Below are positions 46,808-56,022 of a DNA stretch of 64,000 bases, piece by piece. The stretch comes from Streptomyces broussonetiae. Its GTDB lineage: Bacteria; Actinomycetota; Actinomycetes; Streptomycetales; Streptomycetaceae. The notes under the pieces are model-generated. The model did not search any database and had not been told where the DNA came from. It worked only from the letters and a program-made list of their open reading frames with translations. Numbering within the stretch: the stretch's first letter is position 1; every line of letters begins with the position of its first letter. Position numbers and translations under genes: made by a program. The stretch covers positions 3,224,001 to 3,288,000 of the forward strand of contig NZ_CP047020.1 of the NCBI RefSeq assembly GCF_009796285.1, read 5' to 3'.

Positions 46808-46829
46808 CCCTGGCGGATTCCCGCCAGGG
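46808..46829. promoter_or_regulatory. Hairpin in the S8/Trypco1 divergent region
   Basis: CCCTGGCGG (46808-46816) and CCGCCAGGG (46821-46829) enclose a 4-base loop, about 100 bases from each neighbouring start. It could be an operator or a 5'-UTR hairpin of the conflict-type operon. TTGACC at 46784-46789 may be a -35 element, but no clear -10 follows. Confidence 0.4.
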
Positions 46830-46925
46830 CCGGAGAACTGCACCGCTGCGCCCCCGAGACACCGTCAGTCACCGTCGTCCACAATGGACTTGGCCGCAGA
46901 TCGAACACACGGGGGTATGAACACC

Positions 46926-47309
46926 ATGGCCCAACTGCTGGAGTTCACCACGCAGGACGGCGCCGTCGTCGTCGTGGAGAGCGCCGAGGGCGGGACGGGA
47001 ACCCGTCCCGTCGCCCGCGACGACGGGACGGTGACGGCGGCGTCCCGCACCTTCGAGGCCGCCCTGGACGGCGTCCGCACGGCGGCCCAGTCCGCGCTGC
47101 GGGTGTTCCGCGACGGCAGCCTGCGGCCGGACTCCGTGGAGCTGGAGTTCGGCGTGAAACTGACCGCGCAGGCCGGCGCGGTCATCGCCAAGGGAGCGGC
47201 CGAGGGGCAACTGGTGGTGCGCCTGTCGTGGTCCTCGCAGCGCCCGGCCGACGAGCCGACGGCGTCCGCAGCGGCGGTGAACACCCCGGAGCCGGCGCCC
47301 CGCTCATGA
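46926..47309 (+). CDS. Trypco1 domain protein (CU044_2847 family)
   Basis: A 127-residue protein of the trypsin-co-occurring domain 1 family. Diagnostic text is DSVELEFGVKLTAQAGAVIA and the final strand GQLVVRLSW; the first half is AQLLEFTTQDGAVVVVE. These small domains occur next to trypsin-like effector proteases in predicted prokaryotic conflict systems and may act as adaptor or sensor. ATG 46926 is used; ATG 46917 is possible. Its stop overlaps the trypsin gene (ATGA), so both are translated together. Confidence 0.85.
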   Translation: MAQLLEFTTQDGAVVVVESAEGGTGTRPVARDDGTVTAASRTFEAALDGVRTAAQSALRVFRDGSLRPDSVELEFGVKLTAQAGAVIAKGAAEGQLVVRLSWSSQRPADEPTASAAAVNTPEPAPRS

Positions 47310-49015
47310 GAGACGCTGCCTGGCATGCCCGGATCGAGTGCGGGGGCGTCGTGGCCGGGGCGGGCTTCCTGGTGGCCCCCAGTACCGTGCTGACCTGCGC
47401 GCACGTCGTGCAGTACGGCGAGCCGGGCGCGCTGACCGTGTCGTTCCCCAACCGGCCGGACTTCTCCGGGCTGCCCGCGACCGTTGCCGTGCACGGTGGC
47501 TGGGCGGGTGGCGCCACCGACCCCGGCGACCTCGCCGTTCTCGAGCTGGACCGCAAAGTGCCGTTGAGTCCGGCCCGGTTCGCTCCGCCGGACACCGAAC
47601 GGGACCTGACCGAGCGGGTACTGGAGGCGTACGGCTTCCCGCACGGCTACGACGAGGGTCAACTGGCGTGGTACCGGGCCGTGTCCACCACGCGGATCGC
47701 CGACCAGTGGCTGCAGCTGGAGGCCGTCACCGCGCACGGGCAGCCGCTGGTGGAAGGCTTCAGCGGGGCCGCCGCGGCGCTCCCGGACGGCCGGGTGGTC
47801 GGCATGGTCGCCCAGCGGGCGGGCGAGCCCGGCGTCCTGGTCGCCCGGATGCTGCCCACCGAGACCCTGGCCCGGCACTGGCCCGGCCTCGGCGAACTCG
47901 TCCCGGCCTGCGACGGGGACGGCGACGGCGGCGTGGACGGCGGCGAGGATCCGACCCGGCGGCTCTACGAACTGGTCCGGCGGGCCGAGGCCGTCGGGCT
48001 GGAGTGCTCACCGGACCAGCTGTTCGTGGATGCCGTCGGTGCCTTCGGTCCGGAGCCGCCGCCCGGCGGACTGCGCTCCCTGCGCGAGGCGGTCGCGTAC
48101 GTGCAGTGGGAGGTCGTGCCGTCCGCGCAGGCACTGTCCCGGTTCGCCCACCGGCTGGCGGGGCTGCTGGACGAGCCCGCAGCCCGGCCCGCACCTGCCG
48201 CGCCCGCCGCGGAGTGGACCCCGATCCTCGTCGAGATCGACCGCAGCGGCGCGGGCACCGATCAGGTCACGGTGTCGGTGTCGGCCTACCGCGAGGGCCG
48301 GCGCCGGCCGGTGGGCACGGCCCGGCTGGCCCGTTCCGAGGTGCGGGAGTACGTCCAGCAGGGCATCGACCGGGCCTTCACCCGGCTCGCCCCGGACGCC
48401 GAGGAACTGCTCACCTTCGTCCTGCCCCGGGACCTGCTGAACCTGCCGGTGGCGCAGTGGGCGTGCAGCGCCGAGGACGCCACGCCGCTGGGCTGCGCCC
48501 ACCCCGTGGTCGTCAACGACCGCTACCGGCACCACAGCGGCCGGCTGCGGCACAAGCTCGGCAAGAAGTGGCAGCAGATGGACGGCGGTTCGGCCGCGCC
48601 ACTGCATCGCGTCGACTGCGGCACCCAGGAGCAGCCGCCCGGCCTGCGCAGGCGCCTGAGCGAGAACGGCGCGGGCCTGGCCGGGTTCGCCGCCCCGCCC
48701 ACCGCGCTGCCCGGGCACTTCGAGGTGGGTCTGAACATGCCCGTGCCCGTGCTGCTGTGGCCGCGCTCGGGCTGTCCCGACACGGCCGGGCCGCACACCG
48801 CCCCGTGCACCGGCTCCGCGTTCCTGGACTCGCTCGCCCCCGCCGTCGAGAGCGTCTCGGCGGCCGAACTCCCGCGGATCATCACCTCGTTGCGCGAGGA
48901 GGCCGAGGCCGCGACGGACCCGGAACAGCACTGGGCGCGGGACGTCCAGCTGCTCTGGGACGATCCACGCTGCTTCCCGGAGACCGCCGCCAGCCTGCAC
49001 TCGCCCGTCGCCTGA
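47306..49015 (+). CDS. Trypsin-like protease with VMAP-C domain
   Basis: A 569-residue protein without signal peptide. Residues 1-200 are a trypsin-like domain with His in VLTCAHVVQYG, Asp in DPGDLAVLEL and Ser in VEGFSGAAAAL, so the triad is intact. A helical middle domain (about 215-290, DPTRRLYELVRRAEAVGLEC) is followed by a VMAP-C domain (about 300-569: TPILVEIDRSG, VQLLWDDPRCFPE at the end). VMAP means vWA-MoxR-associated protein; in published genome analyses such proteins are tied to MoxR ATPases and effectors in NTP-dependent conflict systems. Here the MoxR gene is 62 bases downstream. Its target is unknown. Confidence 0.85.
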   Translation: MRDAAWHARIECGGVVAGAGFLVAPSTVLTCAHVVQYGEPGALTVSFPNRPDFSGLPATVAVHGGWAGGATDPGDLAVLELDRKVPLSPARFAPPDTERDLTERVLEAYGFPHGYDEGQLAWYRAVSTTRIADQWLQLEAVTAHGQPLVEGFSGAAAALPDGRVVGMVAQRAGEPGVLVARMLPTETLARHWPGLGELVPACDGDGDGGVDGGEDPTRRLYELVRRAEAVGLECSPDQLFVDAVGAFGPEPPPGGLRSLREAVAYVQWEVVPSAQALSRFAHRLAGLLDEPAARPAPAAPAAEWTPILVEIDRSGAGTDQVTVSVSAYREGRRRPVGTARLARSEVREYVQQGIDRAFTRLAPDAEELLTFVLPRDLLNLPVAQWACSAEDATPLGCAHPVVVNDRYRHHSGRLRHKLGKKWQQMDGGSAAPLHRVDCGTQEQPPGLRRRLSENGAGLAGFAAPPTALPGHFEVGLNMPVPVLLWPRSGCPDTAGPHTAPCTGSAFLDSLAPAVESVSAAELPRIITSLREEAEAATDPEQHWARDVQLLWDDPRCFPETAASLHSPVA

Positions 49016-49077
49016 ACCGCCGTGGCGACCGCCCGCCCCTCGAACGCCGTACGACCGCAGGAAGAAGGACCGCCCCC

Positions 49078-50100
49078 ATGCCCCTGAGGCCCGTGTACAC
49101 CGGCACCGCGGAGCCGCACGACGGCATCGCCGAGCTGCCCCCGCCCCCGCCCTGGCGGGCCTTCGACGGCGAGCCGGTCCTCCCGACGCCCGCCGTCACC
49201 GCCGACGTGACCGCCACCTCCCCCGACCGCACCCACCGCGCCGCCACCTACCAGGCCACCGCGCAGACCGTGCAGCTGGTCAACGCGGCGCTCTACCTGC
49301 GCCGTCCGCTGCTGGTCACCGGCCCGCCCGGCACGGGCAAGTCCTCACTGGCATACGCGGTGGCCCGCGAGCTGAAGCTGGGGCCGGTGCTGCGCTGGAA
49401 CATCACCAGCCGGAGCACGCTGCACGACGGCCTCTACCAGTACGACCCGCTCTCCCGCCTGTACGCGGCCCGGCAGGCGGCGAGCGAACCGGGCACCCCG
49501 GGCCCCGACTCGGCCGTCGAGGACCATCTGCGCCTCGGCCCCCTCGGCACCGCGCTGCTGCCCTACGCCCGTCCCCGCGCGCTGCTGATCGACGAGATCG
49601 ACAAGAGCGATCTGGACCTGCCCAACGACCTGCTCAACGTGCTGGAGGAGGGCCAGTACGAGATCCCCGAGCTGGTCCGGGCCGCCCGGCACACACCGAA
49701 CGCCGAGGTGATGGTCGACGGCACCCCCGACCGGATCGCCGTGGAGGGCGGCCGCGTGCGCTGCCGTGCGTTCCCGTTCGTCGTCCTGACCAGCAACGGC
49801 GAGCGCGAGTTCCCACCCGCCTTCCTGCGCCGCTGTGTCCGGCTGGGGCTGCGGCAGCCCGACGACACCCAGCTGGCCGCCATCGTCGACGCCCACTTCG
49901 ACGGTGCGCCCGGCGCCTTTGCCCACACCCTGATCAAACACTTCGTGGACCGCGTGAGCAGCGGCGACCTGGCCACCGACCAGCTGCTCAACGCCATCTA
50001 CCTGGCCCGCTCCGCCGATGTGTCCGCCGACTCCCTGGACGAGCTGGCGGAGCAGCTCATGCCCTACCTCGGCGAGTCCCAGGCGACCGATGCCCTCTGA
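49078..50100 (+). CDS. MoxR-type AAA+ ATPase
   Basis: A 340-residue AAA+ ATPase of the MoxR class. Walker A GPPGTGKSSLA is near residue 83, Walker B ALLIDEIDKSDLDLPND near 168, sensor-1 VVLTSNGEREFPPAFLRRC near 240 with the arginine finger in the same segment. The N-terminus is Pro-rich. MoxR ATPases remodel partner proteins, usually with vWA proteins; no vWA gene adjoins, and the downstream SAV_2336-type protein may take that part. ATG 49078 follows GAAGAAGGA; the 3' end overlaps the next gene by 11 bases. Confidence 0.9.
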   Translation: MPLRPVYTGTAEPHDGIAELPPPPPWRAFDGEPVLPTPAVTADVTATSPDRTHRAATYQATAQTVQLVNAALYLRRPLLVTGPPGTGKSSLAYAVARELKLGPVLRWNITSRSTLHDGLYQYDPLSRLYAARQAASEPGTPGPDSAVEDHLRLGPLGTALLPYARPRALLIDEIDKSDLDLPNDLLNVLEEGQYEIPELVRAARHTPNAEVMVDGTPDRIAVEGGRVRCRAFPFVVLTSNGEREFPPAFLRRCVRLGLRQPDDTQLAAIVDAHFDGAPGAFAHTLIKHFVDRVSSGDLATDQLLNAIYLARSADVSADSLDELAEQLMPYLGESQATDAL

Positions 50101-53100
50101 CCGCCGCGGCTGCCCGGACCCGCTCGCCCGCCTGGCCGACGCCCTGGCCGAAGTGACGGGCGGTGTCCGGCCCACCCCGCTGGAGCTGGCCGAACTGCTC
50201 TGGCTGGCACGGCAGATGGATCCGGCGGCCGAGGAGCACCCGAATCGGCCGGCAGCGCCGCCCGAGTCACCACGTGCGCAGGACCCACCGCCCCGGGCCG
50301 CCCCCGAGCGGCCCTTGCGGGACGCGCCCGCCGCCCCGCCCGTGCCGGATCCGGAGCCCGCCGCGCCCCGGGAGTCCCCCCGCGTACCGCTCCACCTGCC
50401 GGCAGCGGACTCGCGGAGCGGCCGGTACTCCTCGCTCCTGGCGCCCGCACCCCCGATGCTGCGCCACCCGCTGGCGGTGCAGCGGGCACTGCGCCCGGTC
50501 AAACGCCGTGCGGACGCCCCCTTGGGGCACCGCCTGGACGAACACGCGACGGTGGACCGTATCGCCCGCCTCGGTGCCGACCCCGAGCACTGGCTGCCGG
50601 TGCTGCGGCCCGCGCGGGAACGCTGGCTGCGGCTGAACCTGGTCCACGACACCGGCCCCACGATGCCCATCTGGCGCCCGCTGGTCCGCGAACTGCACAC
50701 GGCCCTGGCCCAGTCGGGCGTCTTCCGCACGGTCGCCGCGATCCCCGCCACGCCGGACGGCCGGGTCGGCGGCCACGGCGCGCTCGACCCGGCCGACGGC
50801 CGCACCGTCACCCTGATCGTCAGCGACTGCATGGGACCCCAGTGGCGCCCGGGCCCGGCGGGCAGCCGGTGGCACGCGACCCTGCGCCGCTGGGCCCGCC
50901 GGCAGCCGGTGGCCGTCGTACAGCCCCTGCCGGAACACCTGTGGCGGGACACCGCGCTGCCTGCCGAACCGGGCCTGCTGCGCATGCCGTTCCCGGCGGC
51001 GCCGACGGCGACGCTGACGTTCACGCCGTACGACGGCGACCCCGCGCGGTACCGGGAGGCGGGCGTCCTGACCCTGCCCGTGCTGGAGCCGGGGCCGCGC
51101 TGGCTGGCCAACTGGGCCGCGCTGCTCGCGTCGGCGGGCGGGACGGCCCTGCCCGGTTCGGCGGCGCCGTTCGGGCGTGCGCTGGACACCACGGCCCGCA
51201 CGGACCTCGCGGGGCTGTCCCCGCAGGAGCTGGTGCTGCGCTTCCGGGCGACCGCCTCGCCGGAGGCCTTCCGGCTGGCCGGGCATGTCGCCGTCGGCCG
51301 GCCCGACCTGCCGGTGATGCGCCTGGTCCAGCGGGCGGTCGAACCCGATCCGCGCCCGCAGCACCTGGCGGAGGTCGTCCTCAGCGGCCTGCTGACCACG
51401 GCCGACGGGGCGCCCGGCGCGTACGCCTTCCGGCCCGGGGTCCGCGAGCTGCTGCTGCGCGGCCTGCCCCGCTCGTCCCGGCGCAGTACCACCGAACTGC
51501 TCGCCCGGGTGGGCGGGTTGATCGACGAGCGCGCGGGATCGGCGCCCGGGGAGTTCCGGGCGGTGACCCCGGCGGCCGGCGGATCCGGGTCGGCCGCCGC
51601 CGACGGGGAGCCGTTCGCGACCGTCCGGCAGGAGAGCGTGCGGCTGCTGTCCGGGCAGGGCGAGCCACCCGCGGGCACCTACGGCGGCTACCGGCTGCTG
51701 CGGCGGCTCTCGCCGGCCGGATCGCTCTGGCTGGCCCGGAGCGCGCAGGCCCGTACGACCGTGGCGTTGCGGCTGCTGGAACCGGTCACCGATCCCGCGC
51801 GCCGGGCGGCCTTCCTGCGCGACGCCGAACGGCTGCGGGCGCTGACACATCCTCACCTGGCGAAGGTCGTCGACTTCGGGTTCACCGGGGACGTCCCGTA
51901 CCTCGCCATGGAGCATCTGGACGGTGTCGCCGTGAAGGCGCTGGCGGGAACCGACGGCCACCTGCTGCCGCCGCCGCTGGTGGCCGCCATCGGCATCCAG
52001 CTCGCCGACGCCGTCACCGCCCTGCACGACGGCGGCTTGCGGCACGGCGGGCTCACCCTGTCGCGGATGCTGCTGCTCCCCGACGGCACGCTGAAACTCG
52101 GCCTCGTCGAGCCGTTGCGCGTCACCGGGCCGGACGGTCCGGCGGAGGACCTGCGCGCACTGTGCGAGTCGATGCTGCTGCTGGCCGCGGGCACGTCCCG
52201 GCTCGAGCTGCCGATCGCGCCCGAACGGCTCGGCCGGCTGCCGCGGGCCGCGCAGGGGGCCTACGCGCGGGCGCTGAACAAGCTGATGTCGTCGTCGCCC
52301 GCCGCCCAGCGGGAGGGGGCGGACCTGCTGCGGAGCAGCGCCCCGCTGCACCACGCGCGGGAGGCCTACTGGCAGCGCCGCTATCACGTCCTGGGCCCGG
52401 TGTACGCCGAAGTCCTGGGAACGGAAGGGGAGTTCGCGCTGCTCGAGCAGGCGTTCCTCGCCATGCTGCTGCTCCGCGACGGCCGCCCGGTGTCCCTGGA
52501 CGAGCTGCGGGCCGGGCTGTGGAGCCGCGACGAGGAGCCGGAGGAGGCCGCGGCCGTCCTCGGCAGGATCGCCTCCCGGGTGCGGCAGGCCCTGGGCCCC
52601 GGCGCGCTGGCGGCCCTGTCCGACGGCTTCTGCCTGCACACCAGCGCCGACTACGTGGACCTGGTCCGCTGCGAGCGCCTGGAACAGGAGGCCGCCGAAC
52701 TGGCCGGGCGGGGAGAGCTGCGAGAGGCGCGGGAGCGGCTGGAGCGGGCGCTCGCCCTGTGGCAGGGCCCGGCCCCCCTCACCAACGTGCCCGGCCCCGC
52801 CGCGCGCACCGCCCGCGCCCGGCTGCGACGGCTCGAACTCGCCCTGTTCCGCCAGCGTGCCGAACTCGACCTGGAGACGGAGGACTACGAGCGGGCCGTC
52901 GCCGACCTCACCGGACTCGTGGAACAGCACCCCTCCGACGAGGACGGCCGCCGGCTGCTGCTGCTCGCGCTGCGCGGGCTGAACCGGTTCGACGAGGCGC
53001 TGGAGGTCTTCGAGGAGTACCAGTGGTCCGGCGGCGACGACCCCACCCTGCTGGCCCTCGGGCACGAACTGCGCGCCGAGTACGACGAGTACGTGGCGGC

Positions 53101-54802
53101 CACCGACACCGAGCAGCCCCCCGCCTACGACCCGGGCAGCGCCTTCGGTGCTCTGGCGGCCCCCGACGAGCTGCCGGAGGGCCCCTTTCCCACCGAGGAC
53201 GCGCCGCCGTCGCTGCTCTACGAACCCGAGGACGCGGCCGAGGAGGCGCCGCTGCCGCAGGACGACGTACCGGAGAGCCTGTTCGCCGCGGAGGACGTCT
53301 CGTCCGCCGCGGCCCTGCGCAGGGTGGCCCTCTTCGAGCTGGCGGACGAGCCCCGGGACGCGGACGACCGGCCGGCGCTGGGCCGGGCGGTGGTACGACT
53401 GCTGGTGGCCGCCGGGCTGGACCGGGACGACTACGGGCTGCGGACCGAGCCGGACGGCTACCTGGTCCTGCTGCGCGCCGGCGTACCGCTCCTCGGGCTG
53501 CTCAGTGTCACCCTGCGGGAGTTCCAGGACCGGGTGGCCGAGACGGGCGGCAGGCGGTGGCGGGTGACGTTCGCGGACGCGCCGGGTGACGGCACAGCGC
53601 CCTGGCAGCCGCCGGAGGGGTTCCTCGATCAGGTGCTGGACATGAGCGGTGCCCTGGGGGTCGTCGCCTTCCCCGACGCACTGCGGATCGGGCTGGCCGA
53701 GAACGATCTCCTGGACGGCGTCCCGGCGCTCGTGAGCCAGGGCGGCCCGGGGGACCACGGCTGGTACCTGGTCGCGCACCGGCCGGCCTCCGCCGCCGAG
53801 CCGATCCAGGGCCCCTTCCGGCTGCCCGCCCGGGCGCCGCTGCCCCGCCCCGCGAACATCACGAGATGCGTCGTCCACACGGTGTACGGCACCGGATTCA
53901 CCCTCGAGCGGCCCGACGTGGACGGCTTCTACTACGAGGTGGACCTCACCGGGCACAGCATGCAGACGACCGAGCTGAGCCCGCTGGTCAACGGCGTTCC
54001 CGTGTTCCAGCTGGCCGGTGAGGCGAGCTGGCGGATCGCCGACCCGGTGCGTGCCGTCCGGGCCGCGGCGCGCCGTGATCCGTCCGCCCTCGTCAGGGAG
54101 CACGTGGTGGACTGCCTGGGCACCGTCTCGGCCCTGTACCCGCCGGGCAACGCGGCCGAGGCGCGCGCGGCGCTCGTCGCCGAGGTGGCCGGGGACCTGC
54201 CGTCCGGCTTCGCGGTCCGCTGGGAGGGCGTCCTGACCCCGACCCGGGCGGCCCTGGCAGCCCCGTCCCCGCAGGACGTCCCCGGGGAACTCGCCGACGC
54301 CCTGCGCGCCGCCGATGCCGTACTGATGGGCTTCGACGGCGTACTGGCCCGCGTGCGCCCGCACGGCCACGGGGACTTCGCAGGGGCCGGCGCCGAGGAT
54401 GCCGCCGCGGAGCCGGAACCCGTGGCCAACGCCGACCTGCTGCTGCGCACCCTGGCGTACAAGGGCAAGCCGCTGGCCCTGGTGACCAACCGCTCGACGG
54501 CACCGGCCACGGCGTACCTGGCTCGGCGGCGGCTGCTGGAGTGCCTCGACGGCGGGGTGCACGGGCAGGACGTCCTCGTCACTGCGCCGATGCCCGATCC
54601 GCAGCTCGTGCTCCAGGCCGCCGACCGGCTCGGCGTCCGTCCGGCCCGGTGCCTGATGATCGGGAGCAGCGACTCCGAGTGTGCAGCCGCCCAGGCCGCC
54701 GGGGTGCCGTTCGTCTACGTGGACGGCTCGGGCCCCCGGGTGACCGACCTGCTGACCAGCTTCGGCCTTTTACCTCTTCTTCGTGCTGTTCAGAGTCTGT
54801 GA
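50090..54802 (+). CDS. 1570-residue SAV_2336 / pseudokinase / SARP-BTAD / HAD protein
   Basis: Domains in order: SAV_2336 N-terminal type (about 5-500; RLADALAEVTGGVRPTPLEL, LNLVHDTGPTMPIWRPLVRE, VTLIVSDCMGPQW); a protein-kinase-like domain (about 530-770) that lacks the catalytic residues, since the VAIK lysine is Arg (VALRLLEP), HRD is replaced by RHGGLTLSR and DFG by LGLVEP; an OmpR/SARP-like HTH (770-860) and BTAD helices (860-1000); an acidic linker; two domains I do not recognise (1070-1395); and a HAD-like end (1405-1570) in which the nucleophile is missing (MGFDG instead of DxDG) although VTNRS and MIGSSDSE remain. ATG 50090 overlaps the MoxR stop by 11 bases. It looks like a hub built from inactive enzyme folds. 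Confidence 0.8.
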   Translation: MPSDRRGCPDPLARLADALAEVTGGVRPTPLELAELLWLARQMDPAAEEHPNRPAAPPESPRAQDPPPRAAPERPLRDAPAAPPVPDPEPAAPRESPRVPLHLPAADSRSGRYSSLLAPAPPMLRHPLAVQRALRPVKRRADAPLGHRLDEHATVDRIARLGADPEHWLPVLRPARERWLRLNLVHDTGPTMPIWRPLVRELHTALAQSGVFRTVAAIPATPDGRVGGHGALDPADGRTVTLIVSDCMGPQWRPGPAGSRWHATLRRWARRQPVAVVQPLPEHLWRDTALPAEPGLLRMPFPAAPTATLTFTPYDGDPARYREAGVLTLPVLEPGPRWLANWAALLASAGGTALPGSAAPFGRALDTTARTDLAGLSPQELVLRFRATASPEAFRLAGHVAVGRPDLPVMRLVQRAVEPDPRPQHLAEVVLSGLLTTADGAPGAYAFRPGVRELLLRGLPRSSRRSTTELLARVGGLIDERAGSAPGEFRAVTPAAGGSGSAAADGEPFATVRQESVRLLSGQGEPPAGTYGGYRLLRRLSPAGSLWLARSAQARTTVALRLLEPVTDPARRAAFLRDAERLRALTHPHLAKVVDFGFTGDVPYLAMEHLDGVAVKALAGTDGHLLPPPLVAAIGIQLADAVTALHDGGLRHGGLTLSRMLLLPDGTLKLGLVEPLRVTGPDGPAEDLRALCESMLLLAAGTSRLELPIAPERLGRLPRAAQGAYARALNKLMSSSPAAQREGADLLRSSAPLHHAREAYWQRRYHVLGPVYAEVLGTEGEFALLEQAFLAMLLLRDGRPVSLDELRAGLWSRDEEPEEAAAVLGRIASRVRQALGPGALAALSDGFCLHTSADYVDLVRCERLEQEAAELAGRGELREARERLERALALWQGPAPLTNVPGPAARTARARLRRLELALFRQRAELDLETEDYERAVADLTGLVEQHPSDEDGRRLLLLALRGLNRFDEALEVFEEYQWSGGDDPTLLALGHELRAEYDEYVAATDTEQPPAYDPGSAFGALAAPDELPEGPFPTEDAPPSLLYEPEDAAEEAPLPQDDVPESLFAAEDVSSAAALRRVALFELADEPRDADDRPALGRAVVRLLVAAGLDRDDYGLRTEPDGYLVLLRAGVPLLGLLSVTLREFQDRVAETGGRRWRVTFADAPGDGTAPWQPPEGFLDQVLDMSGALGVVAFPDALRIGLAENDLLDGVPALVSQGGPGDHGWYLVAHRPASAAEPIQGPFRLPARAPLPRPANITRCVVHTVYGTGFTLERPDVDGFYYEVDLTGHSMQTTELSPLVNGVPVFQLAGEASWRIADPVRAVRAAARRDPSALVREHVVDCLGTVSALYPPGNAAEARAALVAEVAGDLPSGFAVRWEGVLTPTRAALAAPSPQDVPGELADALRAADAVLMGFDGVLARVRPHGHGDFAGAGAEDAAAEPEPVANADLLLRTLAYKGKPLALVTNRSTAPATAYLARRRLLECLDGGVHGQDVLVTAPMPDPQLVLQAADRLGVRPARCLMIGSSDSECAAAQAAGVPFVYVDGSGPRVTDLLTSFGLLPLLRAVQSL

Positions 54803-54958
54803 CGCGCCCAAGTCCGCGAAGAACCCCCGTTCGGCGGCACCCCGCCCGGCCCCCTCCAGAAGGCGTCGGTCCTCCCGCCCCGCACAGGATGCAGTGAGAC
54901 GAAGACACCCGCCGACCGGGCGGGCGCCCCATGGCCCGAGCACTCGGGAGGATCCGCC

Positions 54959-55996
54959 GTGACCGTCAGTCTGGAGCAGTTGAGACGCTGCCACTTCGCC
55001 GTCGACCTGGGCGCGGCCCGGACCCGGGTCTATGTGAAGGGTGCCGGTCTCGTCGTGGACCAGCCCTCGGTCGCCGCCGTGAACAGCCGTAGCGGTGCGC
55101 TGATCGCCGTGGGCGAGTTCGCGGAGAAGATGACGGGGCGCACGCCGGACTACATCCGGGTCGTGCGGCCCATCTCCGGCGGCACGGTGGTCGACATCGA
55201 GATGGCCCAGCGCATGCTGCGTCAGCTGCTCGGTGACAAGATGCGCCGCGCCCTGCGCCGTAACCTGCGGCTGCGTGCGGCGGCCTGCACCCCGCACGAC
55301 GCCGATCCGCTGGCCCAGCGGGCGACCATCGAGACGCTGGTGGGGCTGGGGGCGCGCAAGGTCGAGCTGGTGGACACGCTGATCGCCGCCGCCATCGGCT
55401 GCGGGCTGCCGGTCGAGCGTCCCGAGGCCACCATGATCATGGTGTGCGGGGCCGCCGCCACCCAGGTGGCCGTCCTCTCCCTCGGCTCCATCGTCACCGC
55501 CGACCGGATCCCGGTGGGCGGCGAGGCCGTGGACCACGCGATCGTGCAGCATCTGCGGCACGAGCACGAGCTGATGCTGCCCAGCCAGTCGGTACGGCCA
55601 CTGCAACTGGCCCTGTCCGAGAACGGTTTGACCTCGCAAGGCCCGGCACAGACCGAGATCCACGGGCGGGACGTGGCCACCGGTCTCCCGCGCAGCGTGC
55701 GGGTCGACACCGCCGCCGTACGGGACGCGATCCACACCCCGCTGACCGCCGTCCTGGACGGCATCGGCAAGGTGCTGCGCGGCTGCCCGCCCGACCTGGT
55801 GGCCGACCTCGCCGACCGCGGGATCGTGATGGTCGGCGGTTCGGCGCTGCTGCCCGGCTTCGACGAGATGCTGCGGGAGGCCACCGGGATGCCGGTGCAC
55901 ATCGCCGAGCGGCCCGACATCTGCGCGGCCCAGGGCCTCGGCGAGATGCTGGAGGGCCGGATCGAGCCGCTGGTGCTGAACCCGCTGGCCGCCTGA
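54959..55996 (+). CDS. mbl: Mbl, MreB-like actin homologue
   Basis: A 345-residue bacterial actin. Phosphate-1 loop is AVDLGAARTRVYVKG, later actin motifs are VVRPISGGTVVDIEMA, GAAATQVAVLSLG and IVMVGGSALLPGFDEML. It is about as long as MreB and lies, as S. coelicolor mbl (SCO2451) does, behind the multidomain SAV_2336-type gene. In Streptomyces MreB and Mbl serve the spore wall rather than rod shape. GTG 54959 follows GGGAGG. The phosphate-1 Asp-x-Gly-Thr is here DLGAAR, which may alter nucleotide handling. Confidence 0.9.
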   Translation: MTVSLEQLRRCHFAVDLGAARTRVYVKGAGLVVDQPSVAAVNSRSGALIAVGEFAEKMTGRTPDYIRVVRPISGGTVVDIEMAQRMLRQLLGDKMRRALRRNLRLRAAACTPHDADPLAQRATIETLVGLGARKVELVDTLIAAAIGCGLPVERPEATMIMVCGAAATQVAVLSLGSIVTADRIPVGGEAVDHAIVQHLRHEHELMLPSQSVRPLQLALSENGLTSQGPAQTEIHGRDVATGLPRSVRVDTAAVRDAIHTPLTAVLDGIGKVLRGCPPDLVADLADRGIVMVGGSALLPGFDEMLREATGMPVHIAERPDICAAQGLGEMLEGRIEPLVLNPLAA

Positions 55997-56022
55997 GCGG
56001 CACGGCACCCCGTGGGGCCCCT

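Noticed and set aside
46704..46925. Possible CRISPR or phage attachment site near the conflict-type operon
   Set aside because: Only a single short hairpin is present; no repeated spacer units, integrase or tRNA.
50267..54562. A 1431-codon minus-strand frame
   Set aside because: Composition is that of a mirror frame to the SAV_2336-type gene, with no recognisable domain.
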